Shown here piece by piece: positions 34,167 to 42,619 of a stretch of DNA of 54,103 bases (its first letter is position 1; each line of letters starts with the position of its first letter). The DNA comes from Actinacidiphila acidipaludis (lineage in GTDB: Bacteria > Actinomycetota > Actinomycetes > Streptomycetales > Streptomycetaceae). The notes under the pieces are model-generated. The model worked only from the letters and a program-made list of their open reading frames with translations. It was not told the DNA's origin and did no database searches. Made by a program: the position numbers and the translations under genes. Location: positions 1 to 54,103 of the forward strand of contig NZ_JAINZZ010000053.1 in assembly GCF_019890725.1 (NCBI RefSeq). Direction: 5' to 3'.

Positions 34167-37100
34167 ATGCCCAAGCCACCGCTGACCCGGCCTTCCTGGT
34201 GGGACTCCGATATCGCGCGCGATATCCTGCGCGACCGCGTGGCCGTCACCACCGGCATCGGGGATCTGGAGGTGCAGCTCTCGGGCGAGCCTCTGCTGCG
34301 CCGCGACAGCGGAGGCGGACTGCTGCAGTCCATCCGGCTGCGTGTGGGCCGCCCCGGCACCCCCCAGAACATCCCGCGGATCACACGGGTCCACGTCACC
34401 ACCGGCGGGGGCGCCCCCGTCCACTGCGAGATCCTCCCCGGCCCCGGGGAGGACACCCGCATCCTGGTACCGGAAGTGGACACCCCCACGGACCTGCTGA
34501 TCGAACTCCCCGACCTGGGGGACGACGCCCGGTTCGCGTTCCAGGCCCGTCCGCAGCGGCACTGGACGCTGCACCTGGTGCAGCACTCCCACCTCGACAT
34601 CGGCTACACCGACCCCCAGGGCCGGGTGATGGCCGAACACCGCGCCTACCTCGACTCGCTGCTCGAACTGTGCGACGACACCGACGCGTGGCCGGAACCC
34701 GCCCGGTTCCGCTGGGCCGTCGAGGGCTTCCACTCCTTCCAGGACTGGCAGGCCAACCGGCCCCGCCGCCGGATCGACACCTTCCTCGACCGCGTGCGCG
34801 AGGGCCGCATCGAGCTGACGGCCATGCCGTTCAACCTGCACACGGAGACCTGCTCCACGGACGAACTCCACGAACTCCTGCGCCCGATGACCGAACTGCG
34901 CGACCGGCACGGCATCGACATCCGCACCGCCATGCAGACCGACGTGCCCGGGCAGGTGGTCGGCCTGCCCGACGTCCTGGCCACCAACGGCATCCGCTAC
35001 CTGTCCGTGGCCCACAACTGGGCCGGCCGCGCCCAACCGCACCTCGTCGGCGGAGACGACCTGCCCCGGCTCTTCCGCTGGCAGACCCCGAGCGGCAACA
35101 GCGTCCTGGTCTGGCGCACGGACACCCCCCACGGACTGGCCTACATGGAAGGCTCCATCCTCGGCTTCGACGAGTCCTACGACCACGTCGACGACCTGCT
35201 GCCCGCCTACCTCAGCGCCCTGGCCGCGTTCCCCTACCCCCACCAGGGCCCCGGGATCCCCGGCTTCCCCGCCCTCGACCACACATCCAGCGCCGACCCG
35301 TATCCGTGGGACGTCCTGCACCTGCGCGTGCTGGGCAAGTTCGCGGACAACGGGCCGCCCCGCCGGATCATCTCCGACACGGTCCGCCGCTGGAACGAGC
35401 AGTGGGCCTTCCCGCACCTGCGCGCCTCCCGCCACCAGGACTTCTTCGAGGACGCCGAAAAGCGGGTCGGCGACCGCTTGGAGACCTACCGCGGCGACTG
35501 GAGCGACTGGTGGGTCGACGGCGTCGGCGCCGGGGCCGTGCCGATGGCCGCCACACGCCGCGGCCAGGCCGCCCTGGCCGAGGCCCAGACCGTCGCCGGC
35601 TACGCCCAGCTGCTGGGTGTGCCCGGCAGCACGGCCGTCACCAGGGCGGCGCCCGCGGTCTACCGCGCGGCCTCGCTGTTCAACGAACACACCTGGGGCG
35701 CCGGGGATCCCTGGACCCACGGGGACCACGGCCACGGATCCGGCGAGACGCAGTGGCACTGGAAGTACTCCCAGGCCCTGCGCGCGCACGACGAGGCGGA
35801 GACCCTGCTGGACTCCGCGGCAGCCCTGCTCGGCGAAGGTCTCCCCGCCGGGCCCGGCGCGCTGGCCTCCTACTACGTGGTGAACACCTGCAGTTGGCCG
35901 CGTGCGGAGACGGCACGCATCTTCCTGCCGGAGAGCACCGTCGCACTGGACGACGCCGTCCAGGTCCTCGACGCACGCACCGGCACGCTCCTGCCCGCCG
36001 CGCAGGAGGCGCAGAGCAACGAACGCCACCGGGCGGCCGGCCGGTTCCTGAACGTACCCGTGTCCGACGTGCCGGCCTGCGGCGCGGTGCGCCTGGACAT
36101 CGTCCCCGCCGCCCCTGACACCGTGTCGCAAGCCGACAGCACGCCCGCGCGGTCGGAGGCCACCGTCCTGGAGAACGACCACCTGCGCGTCACGATCGAC
36201 CTCCGCCACGCCTGCATCGGCTCCATCCTCGACAAGCACACAGGGCGGGAACTCGTCCGGCAGGACGCCACCGTCGGATTCAACGGCTACGTGTACGACG
36301 AGTACGCCACGGCCGGAGGCTTCAACCACCAGTCCAGCAAGACCGTCGCCGACGACTCGCTGCACCTGCTCGCCTCGCGGCGCACCGCACCGCCCGCGGC
36401 ACTCGTCGACCGCACGACGGACGCCACCGGGCACACCCTGGTCTACGAGTGCGCTCCGGCCGGCACCCGCCGCCTGCGGGTGAAGGTGCACCTTCCGCAC
36501 GGCGCGGCACGTATCGACATCGAGAACCGCATCGACAAGACGGCGACGCTGACCAAGGAGAGCGCGTTCTTCGCCTTCCCCTTCGCGCTGGACGACCCGG
36601 CCGTGCGCATGGAGGCGACCGGCGGTGTCACCGGCACCGGCCTGGAGACCGTGCCCGGATCCGCCACCCACATGCGTGCCGTCCGGCGCTGGGTCGCCCT
36701 GAGCGACGGGACCCGGCACGCGGCGCTGGCCACGGTCGACGCCCCCCTCGTCCAGGTCGGCGGTATCGCCGTCCCCTACGTGCCCTACCCGCAGTCGCTG
36801 GCCCAGGAGGAGCCGGCCACCGTCTTCTCCTGGGTGCACAACAACATCTGGGACACGAACTTCCCCGCGCAGCAGGCGTTCGACCACGGCTTCCGCTACA
36901 GCGTCGCCTTCGCGAGCACCGCATCCGGCCCGAACTCCGCGCCAGACCCCGCCGCAGACCCGGATCCGGCGATCGAGGAGCAACTGGCGGTGCGCACCGC
37001 AGCGGTGACCAGCCACCCGTTGGTGACGGTGCGGGCACGGGCCCAAGCGGGTGGGCAGGCACCCGCGCAGTTGGGGTTCCTTGCCGTGGACGATCCGCGC

Positions 37101-37370
37101 GTGCGCCTCGTGGGTCTGACGAACCCGAGCCAGGACGTCCTCCTGGTCCGCCTGCAGTCCCTGACCGACACCCCGGTCACCTGCCGCCTGACCACGCCGT
37201 TCCCGGTCCTTCAGGCGTTCAGGACCACCTACCTCGGCCTCACGCCGACCGAACTCCGCCTGGAACCGGGCGACGTGATCCCGATCGAGGTGCCCGCGCT
37301 GGGAACGGCAGCGGTCACCGTCCAGTTGGCCCGCTCCGCAGCCGAACACCTCGCGAGTCCGCAGCCGTGA
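34167..37370 (+). CDS. GH38 alpha-mannosidase
   Basis: A 1067-aa GH38 enzyme, full length for bacterial members and without a signal peptide. The metal site begins with LVQHSHLDIGYTDPQG (H142, D144), and the nucleophile is Asp259 in MQTDVPGQVVGLPDVLATNG. Other blocks are AMPFNLHTETCSTDELHELL, and the beta-domain with the FNGYVYDEYATAGGFN and GTRRLRVKVHLPHGAARIDI stretches. ATG 34167 follows the GH76 gene by 59 bases. Family members cleave alpha-1,2/1,3-linked mannose side branches (or 1,6). This one likely debranches imported oligomannosides in the cytosol. It is the last gene of the operon. Confidence 0.93.
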   Translation: MPKPPLTRPSWWDSDIARDILRDRVAVTTGIGDLEVQLSGEPLLRRDSGGGLLQSIRLRVGRPGTPQNIPRITRVHVTTGGGAPVHCEILPGPGEDTRILVPEVDTPTDLLIELPDLGDDARFAFQARPQRHWTLHLVQHSHLDIGYTDPQGRVMAEHRAYLDSLLELCDDTDAWPEPARFRWAVEGFHSFQDWQANRPRRRIDTFLDRVREGRIELTAMPFNLHTETCSTDELHELLRPMTELRDRHGIDIRTAMQTDVPGQVVGLPDVLATNGIRYLSVAHNWAGRAQPHLVGGDDLPRLFRWQTPSGNSVLVWRTDTPHGLAYMEGSILGFDESYDHVDDLLPAYLSALAAFPYPHQGPGIPGFPALDHTSSADPYPWDVLHLRVLGKFADNGPPRRIISDTVRRWNEQWAFPHLRASRHQDFFEDAEKRVGDRLETYRGDWSDWWVDGVGAGAVPMAATRRGQAALAEAQTVAGYAQLLGVPGSTAVTRAAPAVYRAASLFNEHTWGAGDPWTHGDHGHGSGETQWHWKYSQALRAHDEAETLLDSAAALLGEGLPAGPGALASYYVVNTCSWPRAETARIFLPESTVALDDAVQVLDARTGTLLPAAQEAQSNERHRAAGRFLNVPVSDVPACGAVRLDIVPAAPDTVSQADSTPARSEATVLENDHLRVTIDLRHACIGSILDKHTGRELVRQDATVGFNGYVYDEYATAGGFNHQSSKTVADDSLHLLASRRTAPPAALVDRTTDATGHTLVYECAPAGTRRLRVKVHLPHGAARIDIENRIDKTATLTKESAFFAFPFALDDPAVRMEATGGVTGTGLETVPGSATHMRAVRRWVALSDGTRHAALATVDAPLVQVGGIAVPYVPYPQSLAQEEPATVFSWVHNNIWDTNFPAQQAFDHGFRYSVAFASTASGPNSAPDPAADPDPAIEEQLAVRTAAVTSHPLVTVRARAQAGGQAPAQLGFLAVDDPRVRLVGLTNPSQDVLLVRLQSLTDTPVTCRLTTPFPVLQAFRTTYLGLTPTELRLEPGDVIPIEVPALGTAAVTVQLARSAAEHLASPQP

Positions 37371-37406
37371 TCCGCCGCGGCTGCGAAGCCCCGCGCCGAG
37401 GCGTCA

Positions 37407-37426
37407 CCTGACGGCGAGGCGTCAGG
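37407..37426. terminator. Small hairpin at the convergent end of the mannan operon
   Basis: CCTGACG, six bases, CGTCAGG. It lies 37 bases after the GH38 stop and overlaps the 3' end of the facing leftward gene. It could serve as a bidirectional terminator but is short. Confidence 0.4.
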
Positions 37427-37802
37427 CCGTGGCGCTGGCGTGCGGTGTCTCCAGGTCCCAGATGACGCGGGCCACCGAGAACCGCATGTTGTTCTGGCAG
37501 TCGTACTTCATCTCCTGGATGGGGAAGGGGTTGCTCGCCATCGGGCTGTTCTCGGCGACGGACACCCGCTGCACCAGCGTGTACTGGGTGTCCTGGTCCG
37601 CGGCCAGCCAGTTGCCGCACGTGGAGGCGCCGGTGAGTCCGTTGGCGCTGGCGGACAAGGCCGCCGCGGGGACCCCGTGCGCTTCGTCCTGGCCCGATGA
37701 ACCGCCCTGGGCCGGCGACGCGTTGGCTCCCGCCGTGCCCGTCCCGTCACCGGTGCTGCCGGAGACTCCCGCCGTGGCGGACGTCCGACCGAAGGCCGCC
37801 AC
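37422..37802 (-). CDS. Hypothetical protein, possible fragment
   Basis: A 126-aa frame. The first half is low-complexity Ala/Gly/Ser (GSTGDGTGTAGANASPAQGG). The second half is more ordered: QRVSVAENSPMASNPFPIQE, MKYDCQNNMRFSVARVIWDL, with two Cys overall. It faces the GH38 gene and follows the ureD stop by 41 bases. No signal peptide or family could be identified. Possibly the 3' part of an older secreted-protein gene. Confidence that it is translated is moderate. Confidence 0.4.
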   Translation of the reverse strand: MAAFGRTSATAGVSGSTGDGTGTAGANASPAQGGSSGQDEAHGVPAAALSASANGLTGASTCGNWLAADQDTQYTLVQRVSVAENSPMASNPFPIQEMKYDCQNNMRFSVARVIWDLETPHASATA

Positions 37803-37843
37803 GACCTAAGGGGGCGGACTGCGGAGCCGTGGGCGGGGGGGGC

Positions 37844-38716
37844 TCAGGGCGGACCGGCGGCCGGCACCGGCCGGATGTCTGTCGCGCTCCCATCGAGCAG
37901 CTCCTCCAGGGTGCGGGCCAGCAGCGGGCGCAGGTGCCGGGCGTCGGGGGCGAGAGCGGTGACCAACGTGGCGGCGCCGCCGGCGAGCGGAGTGGCCACC
38001 GCCTGGACGACGTCCGAGGCGCGGGTGAGCAGTTGCGGGCCGAGGGTCGCGGTCCCGGAGCCCGCCACGAGCAGCTGACCGAACGCGCGGTGGCCCGCGA
38101 GGCCGGCCGGTCCGTCCCAGCCAGGAGCGGAGCCGGGTCCGACACGGAAATCCTGGTCGAGCAGCGGCCGGCCGTCCACGGTCACGGTGAGCCGGGAGGC
38201 CAGCCGTCCCGGGCTCTCCCCGTACCGTCCGAGCACGGCCTCCTCACGCAGCACCAGGCGGGCCCCGCGCACGAGGTCGACCCGGGTCGTCATGCGCAAG
38301 TCGCTTCCAGCCGCCGCGATCAAGGGCTCGGGCAGCCATAGCAGTTCCGCGCCTCCGGCTACCGTCAACAGCACGTCGTACCACGCGGATTCGCCGCCAC
38401 GGCCGGGCAGGGCCACGGTCGCCGCAGCCGACCTGACGGTCAGCCGCGCGTCGGCCCCGACGGCGATCTCGACCCGCATCCGGTCGCCGCCCAGGGGTGC
38501 GCTCATCGCGCCCACCAGCGTGACGGCGGCACCCTTCGGCCGCGGTGACTGCTGAGTCCACGCCCGGGTCCCCGTCCGGCGGACAGCCAGTGCGCCCTCC
38601 CCGGCGAGCAGCGGCAACGCAGTGCCGCCCCGGCCGTCGGCGACGGCTGCGACGCGGACGCCGCCCGTCACCCTGCCGGCCGTCCGCGGGCAGCTCGCGA
38701 CCCCCGTGGTGGTCAC
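37844..38716 (-). CDS. ureD: Urease accessory protein UreD
   Basis: A 290-aa UreD/UreH. Typical features: LTLVGAMSAPLGGDRMRVEI-like early strands (here VTLVGAMSAPLGGDRMRVEI), the PEPLIAAAGSDLRMTTRVDL block, and REEAVLGRYGESPGRLASRL. UreD docks apo-urease and builds the activation complex with UreF and UreG for nickel insertion. GTG 38716 overlaps the ureG stop as GTGA, so translation is coupled. It is the last gene of the ureABCFGD series. Confidence 0.92.
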   Translation of the reverse strand: MTTTGVASCPRTAGRVTGGVRVAAVADGRGGTALPLLAGEGALAVRRTGTRAWTQQSPRPKGAAVTLVGAMSAPLGGDRMRVEIAVGADARLTVRSAAATVALPGRGGESAWYDVLLTVAGGAELLWLPEPLIAAAGSDLRMTTRVDLVRGARLVLREEAVLGRYGESPGRLASRLTVTVDGRPLLDQDFRVGPGSAPGWDGPAGLAGHRAFGQLLVAGSGTATLGPQLLTRASDVVQAVATPLAGGAATLVTALAPDARHLRPLLARTLEELLDGSATDIRPVPAAGPP

Positions 38717-39390
38717 GCGGCCCCCGCCGTGCTCTCGGCGAGCCGCTCGCGGATCCAGTCGGCGACCGGTGCGACGCCCTGGCCGCGGGCGACCGAGGTG
38801 AACACCGTCGGCAGGCCGCCGCGCTGCGCGGCCGCGTCCGCGGCCATCCGGTCGAGGTCGGCGCCGACATGCACCGCCAGGTCGACCTTGTTGACGACGA
38901 GCAGGTCGGACATGGTGACCCCCGGCCCGCCCTTGCGCGGGATGTCGTCCCCGCCGGCCACGTCGATCACGAACATCTGGACGTCGACCAGCCCTTTGGA
39001 GAAGGTGGCGGTCAGGTTGTCCCCGCCGGACTCCAGCAGCACGAGGTCCAGCGGCCCCACCCGTTCCTCCAGTTCCTCCACGGCCTCGAGGTTGGCCGAG
39101 ATGTCGTCGCGGATCGCGGTGTGCGGGCAGGCGCCCGTCTCGACGGCGACGATCCGGTCGGGTGCGAGGACCGCTTGGCGGAGCAGGAAATCGGCGTCCT
39201 CGCGCGTGTAGATGTCGTTGGTGACGACGCCGATGGACACCTCGTCGCGCAGCGTGCGGCACAGGGCCGCGACCGTCGCCGTCTTGCCGGAGCCGACAGG
39301 TCCGCCAAGACCCACCCGCAGGGCGCGGTGGCCGCCGGGTACGGACATGGTGTGCCGCTGGGGGAAGATCTCGGGATGGTCCTGGTGCAT
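38713..39390 (-). CDS. ureG: Urease accessory GTPase UreG
   Basis: A 225-aa SIMIBI GTPase. The P loop is GLGGPVGSGKTATV, followed by VVTNDIYTREDADFLLRQAV, the metal-binding VETGACPHTAIRDDISAN (CPH motif), LLESGGDNLTATFSKGL and the guanine-specificity NKVDLAVHVGADL. GTP hydrolysis drives nickel transfer to urease. ATG 39390 follows a GGAG site. It lies 142 bases after ureF, the widest gap in the cluster, and overlaps ureD. Confidence 0.95.
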   Translation of the reverse strand: MHQDHPEIFPQRHTMSVPGGHRALRVGLGGPVGSGKTATVAALCRTLRDEVSIGVVTNDIYTREDADFLLRQAVLAPDRIVAVETGACPHTAIRDDISANLEAVEELEERVGPLDLVLLESGGDNLTATFSKGLVDVQMFVIDVAGGDDIPRKGGPGVTMSDLLVVNKVDLAVHVGADLDRMAADAAAQRGGLPTVFTSVARGQGVAPVADWIRERLAESTAGAA

Positions 39391-39532
39391 GGTTGCTCCT
39401 GGAGAGGGGGCGGGTGGTCACGTGATGGAGGGCCGAAGGCGCGGACGGGCCGGGATGCGTTGCTGCGCCTCCCCGGCGGCTCAAGAGCCGAGCGGCGCGA
39501 GGACGGTTCATGACGAAGCGCCGTCCGGGCGG

Positions 39533-40204
39533 TTATGAGGTGAACAGCCGCGTCGGCCACGCCGCATGGCGCTCCGCGGACACGTCGAGCAGCGGCGCCG
39601 AAGCGGCCGGGAGGGCTCCCGTGCCCTCGGTGCGGGCTCGGTGCGCGGCAGCGGTGGCGGCGTCGGCCACCGCGTCGACCTCAGGTGCCAGCCGGGCGAG
39701 GACGGCGGCGGCCTGGAAGGGGTCGAGGCCGAGCAGCCGCACCGTGGCGGTCGCCGGTGAACCTGCCGACTCGTACGCGGCTGCGCGTGCGGCGTCGAGC
39801 GGCGTGAGGCCGGCCGCTCGGGCCGTGGCGCCCAGGACGACAGGCTGGTGCGCGCCGCGCGGGCGGTCGGCGGCCAGTTGGTCGAGGACGGCGGCGGGCC
39901 AGGCGGCGCGGGCGGCCCGCAGCAGTTGGCGGCCGAGGCGCCGGGAGACCGTACGCAGCGCCGGGGAGGGTGTGCGGGCGTCCGCGGCATCGTCGAGCGC
40001 CAGGAGGTCGGCGCCGGCCGCGGCCGCGGCGGCGAGCGCGGCCGCGACCAGTCCTGTGGTGTGCAGCCGGCCGCGGCAGAACTCGGCGAGGGTGGCCGCA
40101 CCGGTGATCCTGCCCTCGGCGACGGCGGCCTCGGCGCCCCCGGAGTGCGCGTGCCCGCCCGCCGGGAACCTGCCGTCGGTGAGCAGGAGAAGTGCCGCAC
40201 TCAT
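39533..40204 (-). CDS. ureF: Urease accessory protein UreF
   Basis: A 223-aa all-helical accessory protein. The N-terminal LLLTDGRFPAGGHAHSGGAE is the UreF hallmark, followed by AEFCRGRLHTTGLVAAALAA and an Ala-rich bundle ending in AAPLLDVSAERHAAWPTRLF-like residues. UreF acts as the GTPase regulator bridging UreD and UreG. ATG 40204 is 11 bases after ureC. Confidence 0.9.
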   Translation of the reverse strand: MSAALLLLTDGRFPAGGHAHSGGAEAAVAEGRITGAATLAEFCRGRLHTTGLVAAALAAAAAAGADLLALDDAADARTPSPALRTVSRRLGRQLLRAARAAWPAAVLDQLAADRPRGAHQPVVLGATARAAGLTPLDAARAAAYESAGSPATATVRLLGLDPFQAAAVLARLAPEVDAVADAATAAAHRARTEGTGALPAASAPLLDVSAERHAAWPTRLFTS

Positions 40205-40215
40205 CCCCGGTCCCT

Positions 40216-41937
40216 TCAGAAGAGGAAGTACCGCTGCGCCATGGGCAGTTCGGCAGCGGGGGCGGGCTCCACCACGTCGCCGTCGATGCGCACGGTGAAG
40301 GAGTCGGGGTCGACCTCGACATGCGGCAGGGCATCGTTCTCACGCATGTCCGCCTTGGTCACCGCGCGGGTGCTGCGGATGGCGGCGAACGGTTTGGACA
40401 CGCCGAGGCGTTCGGGCAGCCCGGAGTCGAGGGCCGCCTGCGTCACGAAGTTCACCGAGTTCCGGCTCGGCGCTGCCCCCACCGCGCCGAACATCGGCCG
40501 GGGCAGGACGGGTTGCGGGGTGGGAACGGACGCGTTCGCGTCGCCCATCTGCGCGTACGCGATCTGACCCCCCTTGATCACCAGGTGCGGCTTCACGCCG
40601 AAGAACGCCGGCTCCCACAGGACCAGGTCGGCCAGCTTGCCCGCCTCGACCGAGCCGATCTCACCGTCCATGCCCTGGGCCGCGGCCGGGTTGATGGTGT
40701 ACTTCGCGACGTACCGGCGTGCCCTGCGGTTGTCGGCCCGCCCGTCCCCCGGCAGGGTGCCGCGCCGCTGCTTCATCACATGCGCGGTCTGCCAGGTGCG
40801 CAGGGCGATCTCGCCGATCCTGCCCATGGCCTGGGAGTCGGAGCTGACGATGCTGATCGCGCCGAGGTCGTGCAGTACGTCCTCGGCAGCGATCGTCGAG
40901 GGCCTGATCCGCGACTCCGCGAACGCCAGGTCCTCCGGTACGGACGGGTTGAGGTGGTGGCAGACCATCAGCATGTCGAGGTGCTCGTCGACGGTGTTGA
41001 GGGTGTGCGGCCGGGTCGGGTTCGTCGACGACGGAAGGACGTGCGCCCGGCCGACGACGGTGATGATGTCGGGGGCGTGGCCGCCGCCCGCGCCCTCGGT
41101 GTGGTAGGCGTGGACGCCCCGTCCGGCGATGGCCGCGAGGGTGTCCTCGACGAACCCGGCCTCATTGAGTGTGTCCGTGTGCAGGGCCAGTTGGGCTCCG
41201 CTCACCTCGCAGACCCGCAGGCACGCGTCGATCGCGGCAGGGGTGGCCCCCCAGTCCTCGTGAATCTTGAAGCCGACCGCCCCGGCAGCCAACTGACTGT
41301 GCAGCGCCTCTGCGTTGACGGTGCTGCCCTTGCCGAGGAGGCCGATGTTGACCGGGTACGCCTCCAGGGCGCCGAACATCGCGGCCAGGTGCCAGGCACC
41401 CGGGGTGACGGTGGTCGCCTTGGTGCCCTCGGCGGGCCCGGTGCCGCCGCCGACGAGCGTGGTGACGCCGGCGGTCAGGGCCTGGTGGACCAGACCGGGC
41501 GTGATGAAGTGGACGTGCGCGTCCACGGTTCCGGCGGTCAGGATCCGGCCGTTGCCCGCGATGATCTCCGTCTCCGGGCCGATCACCAGGTCGGGGTGCA
41601 CGGCGTCCATGGTGTCGGGGTTGCCGGCCTTGCCGAGCGCGGTGATCCTGCCGTCGCGAATGCCGACGTCGGCCTTGACCACACCCCAGTGGTCGAGCAC
41701 GACGGCGCCCGTGACGACGGTGTCGGGGGCGCCCTCCGCGCGGGACGTGCGGCCCTGGCCCATCGACTCGCGGATGACCTTGCCGCCGCCGAACACGGCC
41801 TCGTCACCGGCTGACCCGGGTCCTCCGGCGAGGTCGCGCTCGATCTCGATCAGCAGGTCGGTGTCGGCCAGCCGGATCCGGTCACCGGTCGTGGGACCGT
41901 ACAGCGCGGCGTAGTCGGCGCGGGTGAGTTCAGGCAT
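40216..41937 (-). CDS. ureC: Urease alpha subunit
   Basis: A 573-aa catalytic subunit. Nickel ligands are visible: His141 and His143 (VDAHVHFITPG), Lys224 to be carbamylated (GFKIHEDWG), His253 (LHTDTLNE), His279 (HTEGAGGGHAPD) and Asp367 (SSDSQAMGR). The catalytic-loop His327 is in MVCHHLNPS, preceded by the flap Cys326. This hydrolyses urea to ammonia and carbamate. ATG 41937 overlaps the ureB stop (41930). It is full length with no missing key residue. Confidence 0.97.
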   Translation of the reverse strand: MPELTRADYAALYGPTTGDRIRLADTDLLIEIERDLAGGPGSAGDEAVFGGGKVIRESMGQGRTSRAEGAPDTVVTGAVVLDHWGVVKADVGIRDGRITALGKAGNPDTMDAVHPDLVIGPETEIIAGNGRILTAGTVDAHVHFITPGLVHQALTAGVTTLVGGGTGPAEGTKATTVTPGAWHLAAMFGALEAYPVNIGLLGKGSTVNAEALHSQLAAGAVGFKIHEDWGATPAAIDACLRVCEVSGAQLALHTDTLNEAGFVEDTLAAIAGRGVHAYHTEGAGGGHAPDIITVVGRAHVLPSSTNPTRPHTLNTVDEHLDMLMVCHHLNPSVPEDLAFAESRIRPSTIAAEDVLHDLGAISIVSSDSQAMGRIGEIALRTWQTAHVMKQRRGTLPGDGRADNRRARRYVAKYTINPAAAQGMDGEIGSVEAGKLADLVLWEPAFFGVKPHLVIKGGQIAYAQMGDANASVPTPQPVLPRPMFGAVGAAPSRNSVNFVTQAALDSGLPERLGVSKPFAAIRSTRAVTKADMRENDALPHVEVDPDSFTVRIDGDVVEPAPAAELPMAQRYFLF

Positions 41938-42241
41938 CCAGCGCACCGCCGATCCGCCCGCACAGACCCGCCACCACGCGTAGTCCCGCCAGCGGGACGA
42001 GTTCGACGTCCATCGGAATGCCGGGTTCGAAGCGCACCGCGGTTCCGGCGGGGATGCCGAGCCGCCGCCCGCGGGCGGCGTCCCGGTCGAACTCCAGGCC
42101 GGGGTTGCACTCCGCGAAGTGGTAGTGCGAGCCGACCTGCACCGCGCGGTCGGCCACGTTGAGCACGGTCACCCGGCAGACCGGGCGGCCGCCGTTGATG
42201 AGCACGGGCGTCTCGCCGTACAGGATCTCGCCGGGGATCAC
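41930..42241 (-). CDS. ureB: Urease beta subunit
   Basis: A 103-aa structural subunit: IPGEILYGETPVLINGGRPV, VQVGSHYHFAECNPGLEFDR and FEPGIPMDVELVPLAG. These correspond to the standard UreB blocks, although the last part (AGLRVVAGLCGRIGGALDA) is less canonical than the usual GGxRxVxGFN. It is separate from UreA and UreC as in most actinobacteria. It starts 8 bases after ureA. Confidence 0.95.
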   Translation of the reverse strand: MIPGEILYGETPVLINGGRPVCRVTVLNVADRAVQVGSHYHFAECNPGLEFDRDAARGRRLGIPAGTAVRFEPGIPMDVELVPLAGLRVVAGLCGRIGGALDA

Positions 42242-42249
42242 GACGCCCC

Positions 42250-42552
42250 TCAGACGATCGGCTCGTGCACGGTCACCAGTTTGGTGCCGTCGGGAAAGGT
42301 GGCCTCGACCTGCACGTGATGCAGCATCTCGGGGATGCCGTCCATGACGTCGGCACGGCTGAGCACGGTGCGTCCGGACGCCATCAGCTCGGCGACGGAC
42401 CGGCCGTCGCGGGCCCCTTCCAGGACGTGTGCCGTGATCAGGGCGATCGCCTCGGGGTGGTTGAGCCGCAGTCCGCGGGCCCGGCGACGCCCGGCCACGT
42501 CGGCCGCGACATGGACGAGCAGTCGTTCCTGCTCATGGGGGGTCAACTGCAC
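42250..42552 (-). CDS. ureA: Urease gamma subunit
   Basis: A 100-aa subunit: LTPHEQERLLVHVAADVAGR, LRLNHPEAIALITAHVLEGA, VLSRADVMDGIPEMLHHVQV and a FPDGTKLVTVHEPIV end. It is the first gene of ureA-B-C-F-G-D. The promoter must lie in the 42553-42620 gap, which also contains the broken start of the S53 peptidase. No ureE is present. Confidence 0.96.
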   Translation of the reverse strand: MQLTPHEQERLLVHVAADVAGRRRARGLRLNHPEAIALITAHVLEGARDGRSVAELMASGRTVLSRADVMDGIPEMLHHVQVEATFPDGTKLVTVHEPIV

Positions 42553-42619
42553 AGCCGCACCTCGCCGTCGTCGGATCCAGCGACCGTAGAGCCGGTGTGG
42601 TTCCGGCGGATTACCGTGA

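Noticed and set aside
33987..37349. A minus-strand open frame of over 1000 codons opposite GH38/GH76
   Set aside because: It mirrors the real genes' GC-rich third positions and shows no family motif; a shadow frame.
24314..37370. A Bacteroides-type SusC/SusD mannan locus
   Set aside because: Transport is by a CUT1-style ABC importer with a lipoprotein and two permeases; no TonB-dependent proteins are present.
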